In this document: positions 54,412-63,332 of the stretch, in pieces
How positions within the stretch are numbered: the first letter of the stretch is position 1
Layout of the letters: every line of letters starts with the position of its first letter
Origin: Fibrobacter sp.
GTDB lineage: Bacteria; Fibrobacterota; Fibrobacteria; Fibrobacterales; Fibrobacteraceae
Reading direction: 5' to 3'
Assembly (NCBI GenBank): GCA_017642335.1
Contig: JAGCPF010000037.1
Coordinates: 1 to 64,000, forward strand
Length of the DNA stretch: 64,000 bases
Notes under the pieces: generated by a model
Database searches by the model: none
What the model saw: the letters and a program-made list of their open reading frames with translations, nothing else
Told to the model about the DNA's origin: nothing
Program-made: the position numbers and the translations under genes

Positions 54412-55511
54412 TTTTGGCTTTGTTGCTGATGGTCTGCTGGACATTCGCGCTAGCAGACACTAGCGGGCGTGTCGACGCCGAGACGGCGGCAAAGGACCAC
54501 GGCCTCTCGTTCCACTGGTTCCCCGTCCAAAAAACATTCATCCTCGAAAAGGCGAAAGACACAGTACGCTTCGCCATAGACATGCCCTTCGCCACGTACA
54601 AGGGCAAGTCCATCGAACTTTCCAAAGCCCCCGTCATGGAGAACGGGCACATTCTGATCGTCGCGGCAGACATCGCCAAGATCCTCGGCACGCAGTCCGC
54701 CAAGGCTGCCGAGACAAAAACACCCGAGACCAAGGCTCCCGAGAAGCCGGCGCAGAACGTCGCCAAGTCCAAGAACGAAACGGCCGGCACACGTGAAGTC
54801 CGCACCATCGTCATCGACCCCGGACACGGAGGCAAGGACCCCGGTGCGCAGGGCAAGAAGGCAAACGAAAAAGACATCGTCCTCGCCGTCGCCAAGCTAC
54901 TGCGCACCGAACTCGAAAAGGAAGGATTCAACGTCAAGCTCACCCGCGAAAAAGACGTGTTCATCGAACTCGGCGAACGCGCGAACCTCGCCAACAAGTG
55001 GGACGGCGACCTGTTCGTGAGCCTGCACTGCAACGCCATCGACGCGAACGCCGAACGCAAGAAAATCATTCACGGCTACCACTTCTACGTGCTCCGCGCT
55101 CCGGAAAGCGAAGAAGACAAAGCCATAGCCCGCCGCGAAAACAAGGTGGCCACGCTCTACGGAGAGAAGAACGCCAAGGAAGAACTCTCCCCCCTCGAAT
55201 GGTTCAAGCTCGAAGCCCGCCTAGAGAAGTACAAGCAGAACAGTTACATGTTCACCGAAGAGTTGCTGAAGAGTTTTGATGGCGGAAAGATTGTCAAGCA
55301 GGCGAACGGCGTGGGCGGTGCCGGATTCATGGTCCTCGTCGGCGCGATGATGCCTGCCGTGCTCATCGAACTGGGATTCATCAGCAACCTCGAAGACGAA
55401 GCCTACATGATGACGGCCAAGGGACAGCAAGACCTGGCCGAACGCGTTGCCAAGGCGGTCACCAACTACAAAGCCGCAGTGCATAGCTACCGAGAAACCC
55501 TCGGACACTAG
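54318..55511 (+). CDS. N-acetylmuramoyl-L-alanine amidase (Amidase_3)
   Basis: Zinc amidase cleaving the glycan-peptide bond of peptidoglycan. A hydrophobic export segment (SLILALLLMVCWTFALA) and a copper-amine-oxidase-like N-terminal beta domain (residues ~50-120) precede a Pro/Lys linker. The Amidase_3 domain has IVIDPGHGGKDPGAQG (zinc His), Glu in KKANEKDIVLAV, SLHCNA (zinc His) and the catalytic Glu in VLIELGFISN. The only upstream ATG (54318) overlaps smpB by 94 nt and has an AGGA; a TTG at 54414 is the alternative. Its stop abuts the stop of the convergent lipoprotein gene. Confidence 0.92.
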   Translation: MPRQGSTRQATGYHQSRRQDGNRAHCKSPSLILALLLMVCWTFALADTSGRVDAETAAKDHGLSFHWFPVQKTFILEKAKDTVRFAIDMPFATYKGKSIELSKAPVMENGHILIVAADIAKILGTQSAKAAETKTPETKAPEKPAQNVAKSKNETAGTREVRTIVIDPGHGGKDPGAQGKKANEKDIVLAVAKLLRTELEKEGFNVKLTREKDVFIELGERANLANKWDGDLFVSLHCNAIDANAERKKIIHGYHFYVLRAPESEEDKAIARRENKVATLYGEKNAKEELSPLEWFKLEARLEKYKQNSYMFTEELLKSFDGGKIVKQANGVGGAGFMVLVGAMMPAVLIELGFISNLEDEAYMMTAKGQQDLAERVAKAVTNYKAAVHSYRETLGH

Positions 55512-56324
55512 CTACTTCACCATCATCGTATTCGTAAAACCAGTTACCTTGTCGTACTTGAGCAAGAACACGTACGAACTCGTTTGTATGTACTGAACCG
55601 GAGCCCACTGTTTTGTAATGTGGAACTGGGCGTAATCTGTTTCGGAAGGAAGCTTGTCGTTTGACGACGTGCGCATGAGCATGTTGCTCTGCTTGACTTT
55701 TTCGAACTTTATCGCCACAGGCCCGTTGTGCAATTTTTCGATAGTCCATTCCTGCGAATCGCTTGAGGAAAGCCTAAAACATCCACCAAACACGAGGTAG
55801 TCGTTCGTGGAACCGGGAATGAAGTAAACCGTGTACCCGCTGTCGTTTTCCATGATGTACGAGTTGTAGACGATATTTAGTTTATCTGTATAAAGATTGA
55901 AACGACGGTTTGCAGAATTGTTCGCTTTCACGAGGCCAAGCAACCGATCGTCATCTATCGCCTTTTCAACAAAATCCTTGGTCAAGCGTCCATCCTTGAA
56001 ATCAACACGCGCGACTTGAATATAGCGGTCATCCTGATAGCCATAGAAAACGGCATAGCCGTCCTGGGTATCGCCCTGCGCCACATAGCCTTCGATTTTA
56101 TCGAGCGCCGAAGGGTTAATGTTAGTGACGACAGAATCGGAAGCTACCCAGGCAACTCTATCTTGCGATGCAATGGAAGCACCGAGCGCCTGGCGTTTTT
56201 CAATAATCCTGAAATTTTCGGCATCAAGAGCGGTGATGGAACGAGCCTGTCCCTGCACGCCTTTGTTGGAGGCACAACCAGAAATAAGGAGCATCAGCGC
56301 CAATGCAGACAGGACTATTTTCAT
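55512..56324 (-). CDS. Hypothetical lipoprotein, paralogue A
   Basis: 270 residues from the ATG at 56324 (MKIVLSALALMLLISGC, lipobox Cys at 17), with a GGAAGG ribosome region and a TATATTTG box at 56343-56350. The mature part shares an ordered set of motifs with the next gene: DRVAWVASDS, VAQGDTQDGYAVFYG, FNLYTDKLNIVYNSYIME, TNDYLVFGG and DYAQFHITKQWAPVQYIQTS. No known domain. The pair arose by tandem duplication and is probably envelope-located. Confidence 0.72.
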   Translation of the reverse strand: MKIVLSALALMLLISGCASNKGVQGQARSITALDAENFRIIEKRQALGASIASQDRVAWVASDSVVTNINPSALDKIEGYVAQGDTQDGYAVFYGYQDDRYIQVARVDFKDGRLTKDFVEKAIDDDRLLGLVKANNSANRRFNLYTDKLNIVYNSYIMENDSGYTVYFIPGSTNDYLVFGGCFRLSSSDSQEWTIEKLHNGPVAIKFEKVKQSNMLMRTSSNDKLPSETDYAQFHITKQWAPVQYIQTSSYVFLLKYDKVTGFTNTMMVK

Positions 56325-56468
56325 GTAAGTATACACCTTCCACAAATATAAAAAAAAACAGCCCTGTTATGCACTAGGTAAAAAAGTATCAAAAATAAAT
56401 TTACAATTCTTCGTGAAAAGCCTGATTGATTAAACAAACCGTCCAATGGCTAACAAAGAAAAGGCAAA

Positions 56469-57311
56469 TTATTTTGCAACCATAATGGACATTTGACCTT
56501 TATTATCTCTCGCCAACAATATCGTATACTTTTTTGTCTGGATAATTTGTCGGGGAGCGGCATTCCACGTAATGTAGTACTGAGCAAAATCTGCTTCGTT
56601 CAGCAAGTCCCCCATTGACGATGTGCGAGCACCAACATTATCACCTGTAATGTCTTTCCATTTCAAGGGAACAGGACTCTTGTGAAGCAATTCCAGGTTC
56701 CATGAGTTTTCCCCCATCGATAGTTTTACGGCGCCGCCATAAACGGCATATTCCCCTGTAGTCGCGGGCATGGCATAGTAAGTATATTTACCATCTTTTT
56801 CTAGAATGTACGAGTTGTACCTGATATTCAGCCTTGCACTGGAATTATTGAAAAAGGTATTTGCGGAATCGTTCATTTTCACCAGATCATAAATCATTCC
56901 TTCCGAGATATCAATCTTTCCAAGGGACCGATTTACTGCACCGCCTACAAAATCATAGCGGGCAATTTGCACAAACCCAGAATCGGTCTTTCCGTAAAAA
57001 AGACAAAATCCGTCATCCACGTTTCCTTGAGCCACCCAACCACTCAGTTCACGCAACCGGGACTCCGGAAAGTCCACACTGATTGAATCCGAAGCAATCC
57101 AGGCAAGTCCATCCTGCATAGCCAATGCCAATCCTATTTGTGCAAGGGAATCCATCGTCCTGAATTCAGCCGCATGCATAGCCTGTTCAGCAGGAGTCGG
57201 ATCGCTCAAATTGATACGATCCGGGAAAGGCCCGTTATTGTGACCGGCACACGCAAACAAAATTGCGGAAAAAGAAATTGCAAGCAACAGGAAAAAGGGA
57301 TTCTTGTTCAC
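56469..57311 (-). CDS. Hypothetical lipoprotein, paralogue B
   Basis: 280 residues, GTG start at 57311 with GGAGG 5 nt upstream. Lipoprotein signal FLLLAISFSAILFAC (Cys at ~21). Shared with paralogue A: DGLAWIASDS, VAQGNVDDGFCLFYG, ARLNIRYNSYILE, TGEYAVYGG, DFAQYYITWNAAPRQIIQT. Overall identity looks about 30 percent, so the duplication is old. Separated from A by 144 bp of AT-rich DNA, each probably with its own promoter. Function unknown. Confidence 0.72.
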   Translation of the reverse strand: MNKNPFFLLLAISFSAILFACAGHNNGPFPDRINLSDPTPAEQAMHAAEFRTMDSLAQIGLALAMQDGLAWIASDSISVDFPESRLRELSGWVAQGNVDDGFCLFYGKTDSGFVQIARYDFVGGAVNRSLGKIDISEGMIYDLVKMNDSANTFFNNSSARLNIRYNSYILEKDGKYTYYAMPATTGEYAVYGGAVKLSMGENSWNLELLHKSPVPLKWKDITGDNVGARTSSMGDLLNEADFAQYYITWNAAPRQIIQTKKYTILLARDNKGQMSIMVAK

Positions 57312-57343
57312 GAGGCCTCCATTAATCTGTTCTAAATCAATAT

Positions 57344-57372
57344 AAAAAAACCGATTGCATTGCGCAACCGGT
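57344..57372 (-). terminator. Terminator after yebC
   Basis: On the minus strand ACCGGTTGC / GCAATCGGT (one mismatch) with a 5-nt loop and then a run of T. Confidence 0.75.
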
Positions 57373-57403
57373 TTTCAAACGAATCAAGATGACACGAGCA
57401 CTC

Positions 57404-57452
57404 GCCTCTCGTCTCTCGTCTGTAGCGAGCGAAGCGAGCGTTCTCTCGTCTA
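57404..57452. repeat. Heptamer array directly after yebC
   Basis: Units GCCTCTC, GTCTCTC, GTCTGTA, GCGAGCG, AAGCGAG, CGTTCTC, TCGTCTA fill the space up to the yebC stop. Same order as 18749-18790 and the reverse of 40480-40521. Confidence 0.7.
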
Positions 57453-58196
57453 TTATTCCGCGTCCATGTCCGCTTCGTCAATTTCGGCGTTGTGGTACAC
57501 GTCCTGGACGTCGTCGTGGTCTTCGAACTTGTCGATGAGCTTGAGAAGCTTCTGGGCATCGTCGTGACCGAGCTTCACCGGGTCGTTGGCGACGTAGGTG
57601 ATTTCAGCGCTCATCATTTCGATGTTGGCTGCTTCGAGGGCCTTGGACACAGCGTCGAAAGCTTCGGGGCTGGTGGAGATTTCATGCACGCCGTCTTCGG
57701 TCGTCATGTCTTCGGCACCGGCTTCGAGCACGAGGTCCATTACCTGGTCTTCGGGATACTTTTCAGCATCGACGACAATCACACCCTTGTAGGTGAAAGC
57801 CCAGGACACGGAACCGGATTCGCCCATGGAACCGTTGTTCTTGTTGAAGATGTTGCGGATTTCGGCAACGGTACGGACCTTGTTGTCGGTCATGCACTGC
57901 ACCATGATGGCGATGCCACCCGGGCCGCGTCCTTCGTACAGCGGCTCCGTCATTTCGGTACCGGAGTTGGCACCCGTACCCTTGGCAATGGCGCTTTCGA
58001 TGTTCTTGGTCGGCAAGCTCTGGCTCTTAGACTTGAGGATTGCCGCACGCAGGCGCGGGTTCGCGTCGGGGTTGCCGCCGCCGAGCTTGGCAGCGATGGA
58101 AATTTCCTTGATCAACTTGTTCCAAGCCTTGGCGCGAGCGACGTCAGTCTTGGCTTTCTTGCGTTTGGTGGTGGCCCATTTGGAGTGACCGGACAT
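57453..58196 (-). CDS. yebC: YebC/PmpR-family regulatory protein
   Basis: 247 residues. MSGHSKWATTKRKKAKTDVARAK is the invariant N-terminus (first part MSGHSKWATTKRKKAK), followed by GGGNPDANPRLRAAI, IAKGTG, YEGRGPGGIAIMVQCMTDN, RTVAEIRNIFNKNNGSMGESGSVSW. Members are described as transcription factors and, more recently, as factors easing ribosome stalling at proline stretches. An antisense ORF of similar length on the plus strand is a shadow. Confidence 0.95.
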   Translation of the reverse strand: MSGHSKWATTKRKKAKTDVARAKAWNKLIKEISIAAKLGGGNPDANPRLRAAILKSKSQSLPTKNIESAIAKGTGANSGTEMTEPLYEGRGPGGIAIMVQCMTDNKVRTVAEIRNIFNKNNGSMGESGSVSWAFTYKGVIVVDAEKYPEDQVMDLVLEAGAEDMTTEDGVHEISTSPEAFDAVSKALEAANIEMMSAEITYVANDPVKLGHDDAQKLLKLIDKFEDHDDVQDVYHNAEIDEADMDAE

Positions 58197-58238
58197 AGAT
58201 TACCTCAAATATTCAGGTTTTTGGATTTTTAGTGAAAC

Positions 58239-59006
58239 TTATTCTCTTCTTTTCTTTTTTTTCTTTTTCTTCGGCTTCGACTCTGCAGACTTTGGTACTG
58301 CGTTTTTCGCCTTCATCTGGCAGCGACGCTTTTCTTTCACCGTCATATCCGGATCGTCGCATTCGTCAACAATCTTTTTCTTGGACTTTTTGCCCTTCTT
58401 GGACTTCTTCGCAGCCATCTTGGCTTCGCGTTCCGCTTCTTCAGCGGCAGCAGCTTCCTCAGCAGCCCTCTGCATTTCAATCAGGGACTTCTTCGTCAGC
58501 GGATTAGCCGAAGCCTTGGTGATTTCGCGGTCGTACTTGCCTTTCCAGATTTTACCGAGCAACGTACCAGAAGATTGTGCATCATTGAATGCACTCATCG
58601 CCCAGTCGTCGTTTGCAGGAGGCAAAAGGGTAAATTTCAAGTTGCGGATTTTCGTCGGTTCATCCTCAAAGAAAAGCATCATGTCGAAAAGCCCGACCTG
58701 GTATTCCTGGCCGTCCGTACCCGACGTCGCCGACGGGACATAAGCAAGCACGGCATAGAGATCACCGTCGAAAAGGGCATTGATAAGCATGTCCGGATCG
58801 CCGCCGGGAGCAGCAACCTCACCTTCGGCCTTGAAGGCCCAAGGTGCAGCAACGATATCCAACATAAACTTGTGGTAACCGTTTTTTGCCTTTTTCAACT
58901 TGACCAAGGCACCCGAGAAAGCCTGAAATTCCGGCTTAATGGAGCTGTCCTGGGCATAGCCCAGCAACGCGCACGCCATGACAATGATGCTTATGAGTTT
59001 TTTCAT
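58239..59006 (-). CDS. Secreted hypothetical protein with Lys-rich tail
   Basis: 255 residues: signal peptide MKKLISIIVMACALLGYAQ, a globular region to ~165 (KFMLDIVAAPWAFKAEGEV; LFDMMLFFEDEP), an Ala/Glu coiled segment (AAEEAAAAEEAEREAK) and a very basic Lys/Arg tail containing CDDPDMTVKEKRRC. The ribosome site is AGGAT. No domain recognised. A basic tail of this kind could hold the protein on the acidic cell wall, but that is a guess. Confidence 0.62.
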   Translation of the reverse strand: MKKLISIIVMACALLGYAQDSSIKPEFQAFSGALVKLKKAKNGYHKFMLDIVAAPWAFKAEGEVAAPGGDPDMLINALFDGDLYAVLAYVPSATSGTDGQEYQVGLFDMMLFFEDEPTKIRNLKFTLLPPANDDWAMSAFNDAQSSGTLLGKIWKGKYDREITKASANPLTKKSLIEMQRAAEEAAAAEEAEREAKMAAKKSKKGKKSKKKIVDECDDPDMTVKEKRRCQMKAKNAVPKSAESKPKKKKKKKRRE

Positions 59007-59039
59007 GATTCCAACGATCCTATTCCATTATATGCAACT

Positions 59040-60653
59040 TTAGTTCTTGAAGAATAGCGCCTTGGCAGCCTCGAACATCGGGTCCTTCTCGTCCGGGTTG
59101 CGGCATTCCGTATAAATGCGCACCTTCGGTTCGGTACCGGACGGACGGACGAGCATCCAGGAGTCGTCGTCAAAGATGACCTTCACACCGTCGAGCGTGA
59201 GGAGCTGCTTCACGGTCTTCTCGTTAGAGCCGACCATGACCTTGGCACCCGGCTGGGCGATCGTCGCGATGGCGTCGACCTTGGCCTTGAGCGGGGCACC
59301 CACGAGGGACTTGTCCACTTCGAAGCCCGAGCGGGTCGGGTAGAAGCGACCGTATTCTTCGTACAGGGCGTCGAGGTATTCACCGAGATTCTTGCCGGTG
59401 ACAGCCATGATTTCGAGGGCGATGAGGAGGCCGAACTGGGCATCCTTCTCGAGCGTGTTGTTGAGGCCGGAGATACCGTCGGATTCTTCGAATGCCACGA
59501 GAGCCTTCTGCTTAGCGTTACGGGAAAGCCACGGGCGGAAGTTCTTGAAGCCCACCGGAGTTTCCATCACGGGCACGCCGAGCTTTTCGGCAATGATGTT
59601 TACAAAGTTGGATGTAGCGACGGACTTGGCGACACAGCCCTGTTCTTTGCGCCAGGTAGCCATGTAATGGAAAGCTATAGCGCCGAACTGGTTCATGTCG
59701 ATTTCGCGCGTGCCGTCGTAGAAGCGAATGCGGTCGCCGTCCGGATCAAAGATGGCGCCCAGGCGGAACCAGCTTTTGCTCTCGTCGAGGACCTTGCGGA
59801 CCTTTTCAAGATTCTTGCTGGACGGTTCGGGAGCGATGCCGCCGAACAGGGAGTCGTCTTCGTTGCGGAGCGTGATGAGACATTCCGGATTGTCGAGGAG
59901 GGCGGCCGGGCGACGGCGGGTAGAGCCGTGCACGTGGTCACAGACGAGCGTGAGGCGGCCTTTCTTGATAAAGTCCTTGATGCGGTCGAACTTGATCGTG
60001 CCCTGCTTCACAAGGAATTCCTTGTAAATCTTGAGGGAGTCGATAATTTCCCAGTCAACCTTGCCCACCGGTTCAAACTTCCAGGTGGCCATCATTTCGT
60101 TAGAGAGCTTCGTGATGACGTTCGTGATTTCCGGACCGGCAGGACCGCCGTCGGCCGGGTTGAACTTGATGCCGTTGTAGTGGCTCGGGTTGTGGCTCGG
60201 GGTCATGTTGATGGAGCAGGCGGCACCGAGCATCTCGATGCAGGCGCTGAATTCCGGAGTCGGCATTTCGCCACCGTAGTAGACCTTCACGCCGGCCTTC
60301 GCGAACTGGTCGGCAACCGCTTCGCAGAATTCGTGACCGAGCAGGCGGTTATCGTGACCGACGACCACACCACGCTTCTGGAGTTCGGCAAAGTCCTTCA
60401 CGCCGAGGGCTTCGAAAAGTTCCGGAGTCGCTTCCTTGTAGAGGCGCACGATAGCGGCACCCACGACCTGCAGATTGCGGAGCGTAAATTCGGAACCGAT
60501 TTCACCACGCCAGCCGGAAGTACCAAAGCTCACCTTGGCGGGTTCCTGAGAAGTCAATGCGACCTGCTTCACCTGTTCGACAAGCGCCATGTCGGTAGCC
60601 GGGTTGAATTCGGGGGACTGAATCTTTTTCCAAATCTGGGTAATGTTTTCCAT
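59040..60653 (-). CDS. Alpha-D-phosphohexomutase (phosphoglucomutase/phosphomannomutase)
   Basis: 537 residues with the four-domain phosphohexomutase plan: FGTSGWRGEIG, the phosphoserine loop TPSHNPSHYNGIKF, the Mg loop FDPDGDRIRF, the sugar-specificity loop FEESDGISG and the phosphate site VRPSGTEPKVRIYTE. Interconverts sugar 1- and 6-phosphates, feeding glycogen and wall or capsule sugars. GEESDG-type loops (here FEESDG) suit glucose or mannose rather than glucosamine. Ribosome site AGGAA. Confidence 0.9.
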   Translation of the reverse strand: MENITQIWKKIQSPEFNPATDMALVEQVKQVALTSQEPAKVSFGTSGWRGEIGSEFTLRNLQVVGAAIVRLYKEATPELFEALGVKDFAELQKRGVVVGHDNRLLGHEFCEAVADQFAKAGVKVYYGGEMPTPEFSACIEMLGAACSINMTPSHNPSHYNGIKFNPADGGPAGPEITNVITKLSNEMMATWKFEPVGKVDWEIIDSLKIYKEFLVKQGTIKFDRIKDFIKKGRLTLVCDHVHGSTRRRPAALLDNPECLITLRNEDDSLFGGIAPEPSSKNLEKVRKVLDESKSWFRLGAIFDPDGDRIRFYDGTREIDMNQFGAIAFHYMATWRKEQGCVAKSVATSNFVNIIAEKLGVPVMETPVGFKNFRPWLSRNAKQKALVAFEESDGISGLNNTLEKDAQFGLLIALEIMAVTGKNLGEYLDALYEEYGRFYPTRSGFEVDKSLVGAPLKAKVDAIATIAQPGAKVMVGSNEKTVKQLLTLDGVKVIFDDDSWMLVRPSGTEPKVRIYTECRNPDEKDPMFEAAKALFFKN

Positions 60654-60893
60654 AGGGGTTCCTATATTAAAGTTTTACGGGTGAAATTTAGAAAAAAAAG
60701 AAAAAAAATAAGGCGTCAAAATCAAAGATTGACGTGAAAAACAACCATGGAAGAACACCTCCAATGTAAAGAGCAAGTAACAATCATTCACCGCATTACA
60801 TTAAGTGTAACCCAGTCCTAATTCGGGAATAGAATGATACAATTTCCTTCCAAAAACTACACACCCATTGAGACGCATTGACGACATCAAGGA

Positions 60894-60922
60894 TTGACAA
60901 TGTTAGTCTAAAAAACTAATTT
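60894..60922 (+). promoter_or_regulatory. Near-consensus sigma-70 promoter
   Basis: TTGACA (60894-60899), 17-bp spacer, TAATTT (60917-60922), then 6 nt to the ATG at 60929. Transcription would start at or just before the start codon, so this transcript too looks leaderless. The rest of 60654-60893 is AT-rich with nothing recognisable. Confidence 0.6.
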
Positions 60923-60928
60923 ATCTTT

Positions 60929-61447
60929 ATGAATAAAAAAATTTTTTTATTAGTCCTGCTACTTTCCGCAGTCTTCTGTTTCGCCGACCAGGCCAATCTC
61001 GACGAAACCGATTTCCAGCCGACCTCAGTAACAAAGAAACAGGTCGGATGGCGCAGGACGACCTTCTTTGTACATGGAGGCCTTTTCGATATAGGCGCAG
61101 GCTTGAAACTAAGATTTTCCCGTGAAAACGGAGTCTATTTAACCACAGACATCCGATATCAATACAACATTGTCATTGAGCCGTCCAGCTACATCCGCAT
61201 TCCCGCATTGTTCTATCTAGGCGGGAACCACTTCCACTTCGTTACCGGCGGAACAATAATAAACGTCGTCGGCCTAATAGAAAGTTTCCAATTTAGTCCC
61301 ATCGGAAACTACGGAGCTGAAGTAGCCAACGGCATAAACGTGGACTTCGGGAGACATTTCGGTATTGACCTATTGATATTTACTCCAACAATTTGGCCAT
61401 CTGAAACATCGCACTCGTTGCTCCTAGACTTCCGTTACGTGTTCTAA
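60929..61447 (+). CDS. Outer-membrane beta-barrel-like hypothetical protein
   Basis: 172 residues: signal peptide MNKKIFLLVLLLSAVFCFA, then alternating beta-strand pattern with Gly/aromatic residues (FVHGGLFDIGAGLKLRFSRE, VYLTTDIRYQYNIVI, FHFVTGGTIINVVG) and a C-terminal strand LLLDFRYVF ending in Phe, the usual outer-membrane insertion signal. No family recognised. It has its own promoter with the -10 box directly before the ATG and no ribosome site. Confidence 0.65.
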   Translation: MNKKIFLLVLLLSAVFCFADQANLDETDFQPTSVTKKQVGWRRTTFFVHGGLFDIGAGLKLRFSRENGVYLTTDIRYQYNIVIEPSSYIRIPALFYLGGNHFHFVTGGTIINVVGLIESFQFSPIGNYGAEVANGINVDFGRHFGIDLLIFTPTIWPSETSHSLLLDFRYVF

Positions 61448-61474
61448 CATCAACCTTTGAGCCTTTTTTCTTCC

Positions 61475-61502
61475 GAGTTTCGTCTTTCGTCTCTCGTCTA
61501 AT
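61475..61502. repeat. Heptamer array upstream of dapA
   Basis: Four units GAGTTTC, GTCTTTC, GTCTCTC, GTCTAAT, ending 2 nt before the dapA promoter box. Confidence 0.6.
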
Positions 61503-61504
61503 AC

Positions 61505-61512
61505 TATATTTA
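61505..61512 (+). promoter_or_regulatory. TATATTTA box upstream of dapA
   Basis: Seven nt before the dapA ATG and no Shine-Dalgarno; the same class as murB and rlmI. Confidence 0.5.
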
Positions 61513-61519
61513 GGCCACT

Positions 61520-62476
61520 ATGCAGATTACAAACGCTTCTCAACTTACTGGTGTTTTCCCCGCGTTGTTCACCCCGCTCAAGAACGACGATCCCAAGAAC
61601 CTCCGCAACTCCATCGACTACAAGAAGATGGGTCAGATGATTGACGACGTGATTGCAAACGGCGCAAGTGGCGTCCTCCCTGCCGTGACCACGGGTCAGA
61701 GTGCGACGGTTTCCCCGCAGCAGCACCTCGATGTCATCAAGTTTACTCTCGACTATGTGGACGGCCGCGTGCCCGTGATTGCCGGTGCCGGTTCCAACTG
61801 CACCCGCGAATCCATCGAAATGATCGAGAACGTCCAGAAGATTGCCCCGGTGGCGGTCCTCTGCGTCACAGGCTACTACAACAACCCGCCGCAGGAAGGC
61901 CTCCTGAAGCACTACCGCACGCTCAGCAGCGAAACCGGTGCAAAGATTGTCATTTATAATGTTCCGGGCCGCACCTCCAGCTACGTGCACCCCGACACCC
62001 TGATCGAACTTGCCGAAGACAAGAACATCATCGGCCTCAAGCAGGCCGTGGAGTTCGGTTTTGGCGAGAAGTTCCACGAAGACACGATGCGCGTAATCAA
62101 GGAAACCAAGGGCAAGGACTTCGCCGTGATGAGCGGTGAAGACGGTTTGTTCGCCGACCTCCTCGAGATGGGCGGCACGGGCCTCATCAGCGCTTCGGGC
62201 AACATCCCCGAGGCCACGAAGACGTTCGTAGAACTGTACAAGGCTTTCCAGGCCGGCGACAAGGACAAGGCGCACAACCTGCAGAAGGACGCCCGCGACT
62301 TCATCGACATCACGTTCTGCCGCAAGAACCCGATTCCGCTGGGCACGCTGTTCAACAGCCCGCTGTTCCAGCCGCTCGTGAGCGTGAAGGATACGGCTAA
62401 CGGCGCCGATGCTGTTGCCCGCATCATGAAGCTGATTGAAGAAAAGGCTCCGAGCCTGAAGAAGTATCATGTTTAG
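61520..62476 (+). CDS. dapA: 4-hydroxy-tetrahydrodipicolinate synthase DapA
   Basis: Condenses pyruvate and aspartate semialdehyde in the diaminopimelate/lysine pathway. 318 residues, TIM barrel: GVFPALFTPLKND, substrate TTG loop (AVTTGQSATVS, with Gln where Glu is common), Tyr in VIYNVPGRTSSYV and the Schiff-base Lys in IIGLKQAVEFG. Slightly longer than usual (about 292). It lies 10 nt before the next gene, so they may be co-transcribed. Confidence 0.94.
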   Translation: MQITNASQLTGVFPALFTPLKNDDPKNLRNSIDYKKMGQMIDDVIANGASGVLPAVTTGQSATVSPQQHLDVIKFTLDYVDGRVPVIAGAGSNCTRESIEMIENVQKIAPVAVLCVTGYYNNPPQEGLLKHYRTLSSETGAKIVIYNVPGRTSSYVHPDTLIELAEDKNIIGLKQAVEFGFGEKFHEDTMRVIKETKGKDFAVMSGEDGLFADLLEMGGTGLISASGNIPEATKTFVELYKAFQAGDKDKAHNLQKDARDFIDITFCRKNPIPLGTLFNSPLFQPLVSVKDTANGADAVARIMKLIEEKAPSLKKYHV

Positions 62477-62486
62477 GAGATAATCC

Positions 62487-63176
62487 ATGGCCAAGAACAA
62501 CCAATCCATCACTGACATCGTCTGCGACTACATCAAGAAGCAGAAACTCTCCCCCATTCCCGTTCAGACTCTGAACGAGGAAGTCGAAGCCTCCCGCTAC
62601 TTTGGCGGAGAACTCAAGGAATTCATCGCTGCAGCCAAGACGCTCGGCGCCAAGGGCATCTTCGTCGAGACGCTCTACCTCGAAGAAGACGAATTCTACT
62701 ACGACAGCGGTATGGACGACGAAGAGTACATGGCACTCTACGGCAACGACGACTGCTGCGACGGTGAGTGCAAGTGCGGCAAGTGCGAGGGCAAGAAGTC
62801 CAAGAAGAAATCTAAGGAAGAAGACGATTCCGATGTCGACGGAGTCTGGTTCGAACCCGAGGACCTGGACGGTCTCGACCTCACGCTCCTCAAGCCCCAG
62901 ATGGCCAAGTACCTCGACCGTATCGGCGAAGCCTGCGGCGTGCGTCTCACAGTTCCCGGCGTTGACCACCTCGAAGTGGAAATCTTCGCCGACTGGTACG
63001 ACGAATTCGCCGAAATGGTGGACGAAGCATCCGAAGCCATCGAAATCGACCCGAACGACGCTTTGAAGCAGGCCCAGGCCATGTTCGAAGCCGCCGAAGC
63101 GGAAGCGACCAAGGCCGACAAGAGCGTCAAGAAGATTGCCGTTCATCCGCCGAAAAAGTCTTCCAAGAAAAAATAA
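62487..63176 (+). CDS. Hypothetical acidic protein with a Cys cluster
   Basis: 229 residues. N-terminal ~75 residues look helical (ITDIVCDYIKKQKL; SRYFGGELKEFIAAAKTLG). Then comes a compact cluster DDCCDGECKCGKCEG (five Cys in ten residues, metal-binding in appearance), a Lys/Ser/Asp linker, a second globular block (LLKPQMAKYLDRIGEACGVRL; VDHLEVEIFADWYDEFAEMV) and a Lys-rich end. No signal peptide, so cytoplasmic. Ribosome site AGGAG-like (TTAGGAGAT). Not recognised; association with dapA is by position only. Confidence 0.65.
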   Translation: MAKNNQSITDIVCDYIKKQKLSPIPVQTLNEEVEASRYFGGELKEFIAAAKTLGAKGIFVETLYLEEDEFYYDSGMDDEEYMALYGNDDCCDGECKCGKCEGKKSKKKSKEEDDSDVDGVWFEPEDLDGLDLTLLKPQMAKYLDRIGEACGVRLTVPGVDHLEVEIFADWYDEFAEMVDEASEAIEIDPNDALKQAQAMFEAAEAEATKADKSVKKIAVHPPKKSSKKK

Positions 63177-63195
63177 CTGACAATCTTGCATAACG

Positions 63196-63223
63196 ACGCT
63201 CCGTGAATCACGGAGCGTTTTTT
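63196..63223 (+). terminator. Rho-independent terminator after the Cys-cluster gene
   Basis: 10-bp stem ACGCTCCGTG / CACGGAGCGT, 3-nt loop, six T. Confidence 0.9.
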
Positions 63224-63332
63224 CGCACCGTCATTTCTCGCGCATGAAAAAAAAGAAAGGCATCTCAGCGGAACCGAGATGCCTTATGGCAATATGAGGA
63301 GTATTAATTAATCGGTTTTTAATTTCAAAAGT

